NCBI RefSeq assembly: GCF_003403295.1 | Contig: NZ_QUWV01000026.1 | Coordinates: forward strand, 1-47,234 | DNA: 47,234 nt | Source of the DNA: Komagataeibacter melaceti | GTDB taxonomy: Bacteria; Pseudomonadota; Alphaproteobacteria; Acetobacterales; Acetobacteraceae | Reading direction: 5' to 3' | In this document: positions 25,612-33,574 of the stretch, piece after piece | Layout of the letters: each line of letters starts with the position of its first letter | Numbering within the stretch: position 1 is the stretch's first letter | Notes under the pieces: generated by a model | Databases searched by the model: none | What the model was told of the DNA's origin: nothing | What the model saw: the letters and a program-made list of their open reading frames with translations, nothing else | Translations under genes and position numbers: made by a program

Positions 25612-26631
25612 ATGCCCGATGGGAGCCGCCCGGAAACCCTGCACGCGCATGCTGGCCCCACCAGCCTGCCCCCCGTAAGGACAGACTGGACGCGTGATGA
25701 AGTCGCGGCCCTGATGGCGCTGCCCTTTCCCGACCTGATCTACCGTGCCCAGACCGTGCATCGCGCCCGGTTCGACCCCACGGAAATGCAGGTCTCCACC
25801 CTGCTGTCCATCAAGACCGGCGGTTGCCCCGAAGACTGCGCCTACTGCCCGCAGAGCGCCCAGCATGAGGATGGCGGCGTCAAGGCCAGCCGCCTCATGG
25901 CGGTGGAAGAAGTGCTGAAGGAAGCCCGCGCCGCCAAGGCCGCCGGGGCCACGCGCTTCTGCATGGGCGCGGCATGGCGCAGCCCGAAGGAGCACGACCT
26001 GCAGACCGTGTGCGCCATGGTCAAGGGCGTAAAGGAACTGGGGCTGGAAAGCTGCGTGACGCTGGGCATGCTCGATAACGGGCAGGCGCACAAGCTCAAG
26101 GCGGCGGGGCTGGATTACTACAACCACAACATCGACACCTCGCCCGAATATTATGGCGACATCATCTCGACCCGCACCTTTCAGGACCGGCTCGACACGC
26201 TGGACAACGTGCGTGACGCGGGCATCAATGTCTGCTGTGGCGGGATTGTCGGCATGGGTGAGGACAGCACCGACCGCGCAGGCATGATCGCGGCCCTGGC
26301 CAGCCTGCCCCAGCACCCCGAAAGCGTGCCGATCAACATGCTGGTGCGCGTGGAAGGCACGCCGCTGGCCGACCGGACGGATGAGATGGTGGACCCGATC
26401 GAGTTCGTGCGCACCATTGCCGCCGCCCGCATCACCATGCCCGCCAGCCGCGTGCGTCTGGCCGCCGGGCGCGAGGACATGACCGACGAGGCCCAGACCC
26501 TGTGCTTCCTGGCGGGTGCCAATTCGATTTTCTATGGCGAACGCCTGCTGACCACCCCCAATCCCGCCGCCACGCGCGACCGGCAGTTGCTTGACCGGCT
26601 GGGCATGCATACATCCCACAAACAGGGCTGA
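25612..26631 (+). CDS. bioB: Biotin synthase BioB
   Basis: 339 aa. The radical SAM cluster motif is [13 protein letters not shown]. Later landmarks include [32 protein letters not shown] and [12 protein letters not shown], with the [12 protein letters not shown]-terminus. It inserts sulfur into dethiobiotin. ATG 25612 is chosen because AGAGGA is nine bases upstream; longer in-frame starts back to 25486 lack a ribosome site and run through the AT-rich leader. No other bio genes are in the window. Confidence 0.95.
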   Translation: MPDGSRPETLHAHAGPTSLPPVRTDWTRDEVAALMALPFPDLIYRAQTVHRARFDPTEMQVSTLLSIKTGGCPEDCAYCPQSAQHEDGGVKASRLMAVEEVLKEARAAKAAGATRFCMGAAWRSPKEHDLQTVCAMVKGVKELGLESCVTLGMLDNGQAHKLKAAGLDYYNHNIDTSPEYYGDIISTRTFQDRLDTLDNVRDAGINVCCGGIVGMGEDSTDRAGMIAALASLPQHPESVPINMLVRVEGTPLADRTDEMVDPIEFVRTIAAARITMPASRVRLAAGREDMTDEAQTLCFLAGANSIFYGERLLTTPNPAATRDRQLLDRLGMHTSHKQG

Positions 26632-26713
26632 ACCCGACGCAGCCGGCGCGGGCCGGCAGGGCATTTTCCCGCGCTGGTCCGTGTCCGGACGCGTGCATTA
26701 CGAAATCTGGAAC

Positions 26714-27349
26714 ATGTCCTATACGGTAAAGGAAATTTTCCCCACCCTGCAGGGTGAGGGCGCGCAGGCTGGCCGCACGGCGGTATTCTGCCGCTTTGCG
26801 GGGTGCAACCTGTGGTCCGGCCTTGAACGGGACCGGGAACAAGCCACCTGCCGGTTCTGTGATACCGATTTCATCGGGACGGATGGCCCGGGCGGCGGGC
26901 GCTTTGCCTCCGCCGCACAGTTGGCCGACGCCATTGCCGCCGCTTGGCCCGCGCAGGGCCAGGGGCCGGGCTTTGTCGTCTTTACCGGGGGGGAACCGCT
27001 GCTCCAGCTTGACGCCGCACTGATCGCGGCGCTGCATGAGCGCGGCTTTGAAATTGCGGTGGAAACCAATGGCACCCTTGCCGCGCCCGACGGGATCGAC
27101 TGGCTCTGTGTCAGCCCCAAGGCCGGCGCCGTGCTTGTGCAGAAAAGCGGGGATGAGCTGAAGCTCGTCCACCCGCAGCCCGGCCTGCCGCCCGAACAAG
27201 TTGCGGATCTGGATTTCCAGAAATTCTGGCTCCAGCCGATGGATAACGCCCATCGTGACATCAATACCGCCGCAGCGGTCGATTACTGCATGCATCATCC
27301 GCAATGGCGTCTATCATTGCAGACCCACAAGCTGATCGGGATACCCTGA
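26714..27349 (+). CDS. queE: 7-carboxy-7-deazaguanine synthase QueE
   Basis: 211 aa. It begins [16 protein letters not shown], a canonical QueE start. The iron-sulfur motif is C-x14-C-x2-C (CNLWSG...CRFC), the expanded loop form known in proteobacterial QueE instead of C-x3-C-x2-[12 protein letters not shown] and VETNGT follow. It makes the deazaguanine ring for queuosine from carboxytetrahydropterin. Earlier starts, back to 26591 inside the bioB end, are unlikely. Confidence 0.94.
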   Translation: MSYTVKEIFPTLQGEGAQAGRTAVFCRFAGCNLWSGLERDREQATCRFCDTDFIGTDGPGGGRFASAAQLADAIAAAWPAQGQGPGFVVFTGGEPLLQLDAALIAALHERGFEIAVETNGTLAAPDGIDWLCVSPKAGAVLVQKSGDELKLVHPQPGLPPEQVADLDFQKFWLQPMDNAHRDINTAAAVDYCMHHPQWRLSLQTHKLIGIP

Positions 27350-27350
27350 C

Positions 27351-28088
27351 ATGAGCGTTCCCCCGCCCCTTTCCCGCCCTGAAGACGAAGCCGCCCTTGT
27401 CCTGTTCTCCGGCGGGCAGGATTCAGCCACCTGCCTTGCATGGGCGCTGTCACGCTTTGGCCGGGTGGAAACGCTGGGCTTTGACTACGGGCAACGCCAC
27501 GCGGTTGAACTGGAATGTCGCGCTACGCTGCGCGAGGGCATGGCCACCGAAAACCCGACATGGGCGCAGCGCCTTGGCGCGGACCATACGCTGGATCTTG
27601 CGGCCCTTGGCACCGTATCGGACACCGCGCTGACGCGTGAGGCCGAGATCGCCATGACCGAAGGCGGGCTGCCCAATACCTTCGTGCCCGGGCGCAACCT
27701 CATTTTCCTGACCTTTGCCGCCGCCCTCGCGGCCCGGCGCAACGTCCGCCATATCGTGACCGGCGTGTGCGAGACCGATTATTCCGGCTACCCCGACTGC
27801 CGGGATGACACGATCAAGTCGCTTCAGGTCACGCTCAACCTGGGCATGGACAGCCATTACATCATCCACACCCCGCTCATGTGGATCGACAAGGCCCAGA
27901 CATGGGAGCTTGCCCTCCAGCTTGGCGGCAACGCGCTGGTCAGGCTCATCAACCACGAAAGCCATAGCTGCTACCTTGGCACGCGCGGCACGCTGCATGC
28001 ATGGGGACATGGCTGCGGCACATGCCCGGCCTGCCTGTTGCGCAAGGCCGGATGGGAACGGTTCATGGCAGAACGCCACCATGTTTGA
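27351..28088 (+). CDS. queC: 7-cyano-7-deazaguanine synthase QueC
   Basis: 245 aa. The ATP pyrophosphatase loop is [27 protein letters not shown] is present, and the C-terminal zinc site is formed by cysteines in SCYLGTRG and [11 protein letters not shown]. It converts carboxydeazaguanine to preQ0 using ATP and ammonia. It begins one base after the queE stop and overlaps queD by eight bases, so queECD is one operon. Confidence 0.96.
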   Translation: MSVPPPLSRPEDEAALVLFSGGQDSATCLAWALSRFGRVETLGFDYGQRHAVELECRATLREGMATENPTWAQRLGADHTLDLAALGTVSDTALTREAEIAMTEGGLPNTFVPGRNLIFLTFAAALAARRNVRHIVTGVCETDYSGYPDCRDDTIKSLQVTLNLGMDSHYIIHTPLMWIDKAQTWELALQLGGNALVRLINHESHSCYLGTRGTLHAWGHGCGTCPACLLRKAGWERFMAERHHV

Positions 28089-28608
28089 ACTGGTCTTTAC
28101 CCGCCGCTTTTCCATGGCGCACCGCCTGCTGTCCGGCGGGAGCGAACGCTGCGCCCTGCCGCACGGGCATAATGAATATGTCCGCGCCAGCCTGCGCGCC
28201 ACCACCCCCGGCGCACTGGACGGGCGCGCCAACATGGTCCTGCCCTTCCAGCGCGCGAAGGAGACATGGCACCGCTTCATAGACGGCCATGTGGACCACG
28301 CGCTGCAACTGGGCGAGCGTGACCCCCTGCTGGAATGGTTTGCCAAACATGAACCCCAGCGCGCACGGCGCATACTGGTCACGCCCGGCGACCCCACGAC
28401 CGAGCTGCTGGCCTGCCTGCTCATGGCCAAGCTGAACGCCTTTCTGGCGCATGACGGGGGCATACTGACCTGCGCCACCCTCGAAATCGAGGAAACGCCC
28501 ACCAACACCGTCCGCTACAGTGGTGATCCCCTTGCCGTCTTGCCCCGGCCGCGCCCCGCCGCGCAGTGCTGGTGGCAGCGCCCGGACATGACCATTGCCG
28601 ACACCTGA
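28081..28608 (+). CDS. queD: 6-carboxy-5,6,7,8-tetrahydropterin synthase QueD
   Basis: 175 aa. The zinc-binding histidines are in FSMAHRLL and [11 protein letters not shown], with a cysteine just before (RCALPHGH) as expected for the catalytic residue, and [12 protein letters not shown] follows. The C-terminal [11 protein letters not shown] matches the family ending. It is longer than the E. coli enzyme (about 120 aa) and lies in the length range of the alphaproteobacterial form. It makes the pterin used by QueE. Confidence 0.9.
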   Translation: MFELVFTRRFSMAHRLLSGGSERCALPHGHNEYVRASLRATTPGALDGRANMVLPFQRAKETWHRFIDGHVDHALQLGERDPLLEWFAKHEPQRARRILVTPGDPTTELLACLLMAKLNAFLAHDGGILTCATLEIEETPTNTVRYSGDPLAVLPRPRPAAQCWWQRPDMTIADT

Positions 28609-28642
28609 TCCATTTCCACCGTTGAAAGGCCCCGCCGCATCC

Positions 28643-30103
28643 ATGTCAGCTTTTGTCCGTTACCGTCAGGAATGGTTCGGTAACATCACGCGCGACACAC
28701 TGGCCGGAATGGTCGGGACGTTCGCGCTGATACCGGAAGTCATTGCATTTTCATTCGTGGCTGGCGTGGACCCGGCGGTCGGGCTGTATGCGTCATTCGT
28801 CATAAGCGTCGTGATCGCCCTGACCGGGGGCAGGCCGGGCATGATCTCGGGCGCGGCCGGGTCGGTCGCCCTTGTGGCGGCGGCACTGGTGCGCGGGCAT
28901 GGCGTGCAGTACCTGCTGGCGGCCACCCTGCTATGCGGGCTGCTGCAGGTCGTGTTCGGGATGCTGCGGCTGCATGTGCTCATGCGCTATGTCTCGCGCC
29001 CGGTGCGCACCGGGTTTGTCAATGCGCTGGCCATCCTGATCTTTTCGGCACAGGTTCCGCACATGCTGCATGTGACATGGCACAGCTACGCCATGATCGC
29101 GCTGGGGCTGGCCATCATCTACACCGTGCCGCGTGTGTTCACGGCCATTCCCTCGCCCCTGATCTGCATCGTGGTGCTGACGGTGGTGTCGGTCCTTCAC
29201 CCCATGCCACTGCATACGGTGGCCGACCTTGGCCGCCTGCCCGACAGCCTGCCGCATCTGGTCTGGCCGGACGTGCCGTTCTCGCTTGATACGCTTGAGG
29301 TGATCGCGCCCTACGCGCTGGCCATGGCGAGCGTGGGCATGCTCGAATCCATGATGACCGCCCGCGTTGTGGACGACATGACCGAAACCCACAGCAGCAA
29401 GCGACAGGAATGTGTGGGCCTTGGTGTGGCCAACATCGCCGTTGGCCTGTTTGGCGGCATCGCGGGTTGCGGCATGATCGGGCAGACGGTGGGCAACCTG
29501 CGCTATGGCGGGCGGGGGCGGCTGTCCACCTTCGTGGCGGGGGCTTTCCTGCTGCTGCTCATGGTCCTGCTGCGGCCGTGGGTGGCGCAGGTGCCGGTCA
29601 CGGCGCTGGTCGCGATCATGATCATGGTATCGGCCAGCACATTCTCATGGTCGTCGCTGCGCGATCTGGCGCATCACCCGCGCACCACCAGCGTCATCAT
29701 GCTCGCGACCGTAGCCGTTGTTGTCGGCACGCATGACCTGGCGGCAGGCGTTGCGGTGGGTGTCCTGCTCAATGGCCTGTTTTTCGCCTTTCAGGTTTCC
29801 AGCATGCTCTCGGTCACCAGCACGCTGTCCGCCGATGGCGGCAGCCGGACCTACCGGGTGGACGGGCAGGTCTTCTTTGCCTCATCCGACAGCTTTACCG
29901 ATGCCTTTGACCTGCATGACACGGCGCGCACCATCACCATTGACCTGACACAGGCCCATCTGTGGGACATGACGGCCATTGGCGCGCTTGAGGAACTGGT
30001 GGGCAGGCTGGAAGCGCAGGGCAAGCAGGTGCAACTGACCGGGCTGAACCATGCCAGCAGTTCGCTGCTTGAACGCCATACCGCCCTGCAGTCACAGGGC
30101 TGA
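28643..30103 (+). CDS. SulP/SLC26-family anion transporter with STAS domain
   Basis: 486 aa. The membrane domain (about residues 15-385) has many helices with the SLC26 landmarks IPEVIAFSFVAGVDPAVGLY, GAAGSVALVAAAL and FGGIAGCGMIGQTVGNL. A C-terminal STAS domain (about 390-486) includes ITIDLTQAHLWDMTAIGAL. Substrates in the family are sulfate, bicarbonate or other anions and cannot be fixed here. ATG 28643 is preferred; TTG 28595 would overlap queD by 14 bases. No carbonic anhydrase or sulfate-assimilation gene is adjacent. Confidence 0.9.
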   Translation: MSAFVRYRQEWFGNITRDTLAGMVGTFALIPEVIAFSFVAGVDPAVGLYASFVISVVIALTGGRPGMISGAAGSVALVAAALVRGHGVQYLLAATLLCGLLQVVFGMLRLHVLMRYVSRPVRTGFVNALAILIFSAQVPHMLHVTWHSYAMIALGLAIIYTVPRVFTAIPSPLICIVVLTVVSVLHPMPLHTVADLGRLPDSLPHLVWPDVPFSLDTLEVIAPYALAMASVGMLESMMTARVVDDMTETHSSKRQECVGLGVANIAVGLFGGIAGCGMIGQTVGNLRYGGRGRLSTFVAGAFLLLLMVLLRPWVAQVPVTALVAIMIMVSASTFSWSSLRDLAHHPRTTSVIMLATVAVVVGTHDLAAGVAVGVLLNGLFFAFQVSSMLSVTSTLSADGGSRTYRVDGQVFFASSDSFTDAFDLHDTARTITIDLTQAHLWDMTAIGALEELVGRLEAQGKQVQLTGLNHASSSLLERHTALQSQG

Positions 30104-30148
30104 CCCCAGCCACGCGCCCCGGAGACCGGAAACGGCGCGGGGCAAGGA

Positions 30149-31033
30149 CTATTTCGTATGCGCGGGGGGCGCGGGCTGGGCAAAGGGGTCCGCTGCGGGT
30201 GCGCCCGCCAGCTTGGCCCAGCGATCAGCCGCGGCGGTATCACCCGCCTGCCGCGCGCTCTGGCTGGCGCGGGCATAAAGCTGTAGCGCGGCCTGTCCGT
30301 CCCCTGCCCTGTCCGCCGCGCGGGCCGCGACGCCAAGCGCGCGGGCCATATCACGATACGCTACCTGATGCCGCCGGATCGTGACGGCCTGCAGCGCATC
30401 CTGCCAGGCCGTCCGGGCATCGCCATTGGTGGCGAGCAGGTTGCGGGCCGCGATTTCCTTCGCATCCGCACTCCATGACGGTGGAACCCGGCCTGTCAGC
30501 GTGGCGAAATAGGCCGCGACCGAGGCCAGCGTGGCCTGATCCCCGCTATCATCGGCAATCAGCCCCCGGATGAACTGCCCCTTTTCCGCAATATCCGAAT
30601 CCTGCGCGCCTGCCGCACGCGCGGCGGCCGTAGCGGCTTCGGCCTCACGGCCAAGGCGGTGCAACGCACCCGCCTGCACCAGATCAAGCCCGGAATCATC
30701 GCCTGACTGCCCGCGCACCGCCAGCGCCGCGCGCGTTGCGGTGATGGTGGCCAGCGCATCCTGCGGCTTGTTGGCGTCAAGCTGCACGGTGGCCAGATTA
30801 TAGCCGGAATCGCCTATCGCCGTGACATCATCACGCGCCAGCGCGCGTTCACCCGCAGCCCGGTACTGCTGCTCCGCCACTGCAAGGCGGTCCATCCCCA
30901 CGGCCTCGCCCGCCGTATCCATATCCTGTGACAGGGTGGTGTCGGTGGGGGAGTCCGCCTTCTGCGCGCCCCCGCCGCATCCTGCCAGCGCGAGAAGCAG
31001 CGCCATGGCCGCGTAGTCCTTTTTCATGGTCAT
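30149..31033 (-). CDS. Lipoprotein with TPR-like helical repeats, MCE operon
   Basis: 294 aa. The N-terminus KDYAAMALLLALAGC carries a lipobox (LAGC), so the mature protein is a lipid-anchored envelope protein. The rest is Ala/Gln-rich helix pairs with spacing like tetratricopeptide repeats (AEQQYRAAGERALARD, AALQLYARASQSARQAGD). The C-terminus is Pro/Ala-rich. The start overlaps the MCE gene stop (ATGA). In this place other MCE operons have a periplasmic MlaC-type or outer-membrane lipoprotein (PqiC/ABC-type auxiliary). I infer a scaffold or outer-membrane partner of the transporter. There is no homologue I can name. Confidence 0.72.
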   Translation of the reverse strand: MTMKKDYAAMALLLALAGCGGGAQKADSPTDTTLSQDMDTAGEAVGMDRLAVAEQQYRAAGERALARDDVTAIGDSGYNLATVQLDANKPQDALATITATRAALAVRGQSGDDSGLDLVQAGALHRLGREAEAATAAARAAGAQDSDIAEKGQFIRGLIADDSGDQATLASVAAYFATLTGRVPPSWSADAKEIAARNLLATNGDARTAWQDALQAVTIRRHQVAYRDMARALGVAARAADRAGDGQAALQLYARASQSARQAGDTAAADRWAKLAGAPAADPFAQPAPPAHTK

Positions 31034-31977
31034 GGCTGCACCCTCTGCGCCGGGAGACGGTGCCCGTGCTTCACCTTGTTTGAACTGCCACCCAGTATCC
31101 ACAGCCCACGCATCTGGTCGACCAGCTTCTGCAGGCTGCTGACCGTGCTCTGCGCCTGCACCAGCAGGACCGGAAGCTGCTGGCTGGCATCCTGCAGGTT
31201 GCGGGTGATGGCGGGCGTGGCGTTGCTCAGGTCGCCCGTGGCGTTGCGCACGTTGGTCATGCTGGCGTTGGCCTTGTCCATCACGCTGGCAAGCTGCTTT
31301 TCAATGGGCGTGAGCTGGCTGATCGTGGCGTCAAGCGTGGTGATCATCTGCTCGGCCTGCCGGACCAGGTCGTCATTCGTCATGAGACGCCCGATGGAGC
31401 CCTTGCCCGCATGCATGTCGGTAATGGTCGCATCCATCGTGGCCATCATGTGCTGGGCGTTATCAAGCACCGGAATGACGCGGTCACGGATATCGCTGAA
31501 GGTCTGGGTAATGGTATCGGCCGGATTGGGCGCGTTGGTGGCGCTGAGCACGGCGTAGCTCCAGTCCAGCTTGTCCCCCACCCCGCGCGAGATGTCGATG
31601 TAGCTGGCCCCGGCCACCACGAAACGCTTGCGGATGATGGCCGTGCTGTCACGGCGGATATAGGGTTCGATGTCCGGATCGATTTCCGCGATGGCGTACA
31701 TCCCGCCCGAGGGGTTGATGCGCACGCGCCGCACCGTGCCCGCATGGATGCCCATCACCTCCAGGTCATCACCCACCGAAAGGCCGCTTACGCCATTTTC
31801 GGGCAGGACGATCCGCAACCGGCCAGCGGGCGTGAGCCAGTCATGCAGCACGCCGGCCTCGATCACGGCGCCGAACAGGATGACGAGGGAGACCAGAACC
31901 AGAATCCCGACCCACTCATCCGCGTAACGGACACGCACCAGTTGCCGGATTCCGTCTGACTGTTGTTTCTGGACCAT
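31030..31977 (-). CDS. MlaD-family MCE domain protein
   Basis: 315 aa. One N-terminal membrane helix (VGILVLVSLVILFGAVI) is followed by an MCE domain: LRIVLPENGVSGLSVGDDLEVMG, split around residue 62, then GTVRRVRINPSGGMYAIAEIDP. After it comes a long helical region (about residues 155-300) that likely forms the needle or tunnel coiled coil typical of MCE hexamers. MCE proteins bind and conduct lipids across the periplasm. The start overlaps the previous stop by one base (TAATG), so it is translated with the ATPase-like gene. Confidence 0.87.
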   Translation of the reverse strand: MVQKQQSDGIRQLVRVRYADEWVGILVLVSLVILFGAVIEAGVLHDWLTPAGRLRIVLPENGVSGLSVGDDLEVMGIHAGTVRRVRINPSGGMYAIAEIDPDIEPYIRRDSTAIIRKRFVVAGASYIDISRGVGDKLDWSYAVLSATNAPNPADTITQTFSDIRDRVIPVLDNAQHMMATMDATITDMHAGKGSIGRLMTNDDLVRQAEQMITTLDATISQLTPIEKQLASVMDKANASMTNVRNATGDLSNATPAITRNLQDASQQLPVLLVQAQSTVSSLQKLVDQMRGLWILGGSSNKVKHGHRLPAQRVQP

Positions 31978-32672
31978 TACACCACCCGCATGGGAAAAAG
32001 ACCTTCATCAAGAAGGCGCATGTGGAGATTCACCGCCTTGCGATATTCGCGCCACGCCGCCGGGGAGCGGACGAACCATAACACGCCGCACCCTCGGTCC
32101 CGCGCCGCGGTGACCGTCTCGAAGAACGGCAGTACGCTCTCCTCGGGCAGGGTGTCGGATATATCTTCCAGCACCAGCAGCTCCGGCCGCCCGAGGAAGG
32201 CCCGCACGCAGGCCGCCCGCGCCAGGTCCGCACCAGAAAGCCGGTCCGGCGCGGTAATGGGCAGTCCGGGCAGGCCAAACCTGTACCCCAGCTGGGTTGC
32301 GTGTTCCACCACGTCCTCGAACTCATCGGTCGTATGGTAGAGCTGCGGCAACATGACATTGAGATGCGTGCCAAACAGGTTGAGCCAGCTGCCGTGGCGC
32401 GAGATGCGGCCGATACGCCCGCGCAGCGCGTTGAGCTGCCTGTCACGCAGCGTGCTCCAGTCCAGCCCCATGAACCTGATGCTGCCCTGCGTGAGCGAAA
32501 CCATGCCCGAGCACATATCCGCAAATATGGCGGCCCGCGCACTGTCACGGCAGTCGATCACCACACATTCACCGGGCATCATGCGCAGGTTGTAGGGCGC
32601 GGGCATGAGCCCGGTTTCCGCAAACGAGGGCACGACGTCGCGCAGTTCCAGCAGGGGAGCATTTGCCGTCAT
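31977..32672 (-). CDS. Degenerate ABC ATPase-like (MlaF-like) subunit
   Basis: 231 aa. The overall order follows MlaF, but the ATP-handling motifs are lost. The Walker A position reads CRDSARAA (residues 41-48) with no glycine-rich GKS/T. The Q-loop place reads SRHG (91-94). The signature is LSGAD (145-149) instead of LSGGQ. Walker B is LLVLEDI with the D-E order changed, and the H-loop place reads FVRS. The reading frame is intact and coupled on both sides (two bases after the permease stop, TAATG into the MCE gene), so this is not a decaying pseudogene. I infer a non-hydrolysing adaptor. An authentic ATPase encoded elsewhere would be needed for active transport. Confidence 0.78.
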   Translation of the reverse strand: MTANAPLLELRDVVPSFAETGLMPAPYNLRMMPGECVVIDCRDSARAAIFADMCSGMVSLTQGSIRFMGLDWSTLRDRQLNALRGRIGRISRHGSWLNLFGTHLNVMLPQLYHTTDEFEDVVEHATQLGYRFGLPGLPITAPDRLSGADLARAACVRAFLGRPELLVLEDISDTLPEESVLPFFETVTAARDRGCGVLWFVRSPAAWREYRKAVNLHMRLLDEGLFPMRVV

Positions 32673-32674
32673 GG

Positions 32675-33574
32675 TCAGAAATCCAGCATGAAGAGAATAT
32701 TGACCACCAGCACCAGCATGATCCCGCGCGCAAAGCCTCGCGGCATGATGGTGGCCATGGTGTCATTGCTGCTGACCGTCAGCCCGCTAATGCACGCCCC
32801 CAGCCCCACGAAGAACCCGACCAGCACGAATTTCAGCGGAATGACCAGATAATCCCACGTTGTCATCGCAGCGAGGACGTTGAAGAAGAACGTCCAGACC
32901 GAGGATGTGATGACCCCGTTGGCATGGGCCACCACAAAGCCCATCAGCAGCGACACGACCGAAAAGATCATGCCCAGCGTAAAGCCCCCCACCGTGAACG
33001 CGAACGTGCGCGGCATGACCAGCGCCAGGAACGGGTCGATGCCGCGCACCTGCAGGCTGCGCACCTCGCCGCCCAGAACCAGCATCCCGATCTCGGTCAG
33101 CGACAGCATGCCGCTGCGGCCCATCAGGATGATCCCCACAAGAATGGGTGAGATTTCACGCACCAGCACGGAAACGAGGATGGAGCCGGTCATCTGCGCC
33201 ATGCCGGCATAGCCCAGCCAGTACGCCGCCTGTGACACGACCATGAGCCCCGCCAGCGTCGCGGTGATCACGATGCTCAGAAACCCGCCGCCCACCACCT
33301 GCCGCAATGTGGCGCGGAATTCATAGCGGACCGGCCTGCGCCATGAGTTGGGGCGCAGGCTCTCGCGCAGCGTGCCCCACCCTGCCCCGATCAGCAGCAG
33401 CGTGAAACGGACCTGATGGCGTGTCAGCCGCCCGATGCTGGCCAGCCAGGGCGCGAACCGCCCCAGCAGTTGCACGAAACGGTTATCTTCCTCGGCGTGC
33501 GGCGTAGCTTCCGGCGGCGCGGCCCCGTTGCCGCCGCCCGCCTGCGGCGTGGTGGGAGGGGGAGCGTCCGTCAT
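32675..33574 (-). CDS. MlaE-family ABC permease
   Basis: 299 aa. A Pro/Ala/Glu-rich N-terminal tail (about 40 residues) precedes an MlaE-type membrane domain: FRATLRQVVGGGFLSI, split by an interfacial helix, then VREISPILVGIILMGRSG, EVRSLQVRGIDPFLALV and MPRTFAF, and a C-terminal helix pair. MlaE permeases form the inner-membrane core of MCE phospholipid transporters. It overlaps the upstream sensor gene (ATGA). Together with its neighbours it makes up an Mla-like transporter with no MlaB gene. Confidence 0.88.
   Translation of the reverse strand: MTDAPPPTTPQAGGGNGAAPPEATPHAEEDNRFVQLLGRFAPWLASIGRLTRHQVRFTLLLIGAGWGTLRESLRPNSWRRPVRYEFRATLRQVVGGGFLSIVITATLAGLMVVSQAAYWLGYAGMAQMTGSILVSVLVREISPILVGIILMGRSGMLSLTEIGMLVLGGEVRSLQVRGIDPFLALVMPRTFAFTVGGFTLGMIFSVVSLLMGFVVAHANGVITSSVWTFFFNVLAAMTTWDYLVIPLKFVLVGFFVGLGACISGLTVSSNDTMATIMPRGFARGIMLVLVVNILFMLDF

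Noticed and set aside
31977-32672. ATPase-like gene as a decaying pseudogene
   Set aside because: There is no stop or frameshift, and overlaps with both neighbours are preserved. A conserved pseudoenzyme is the better reading.
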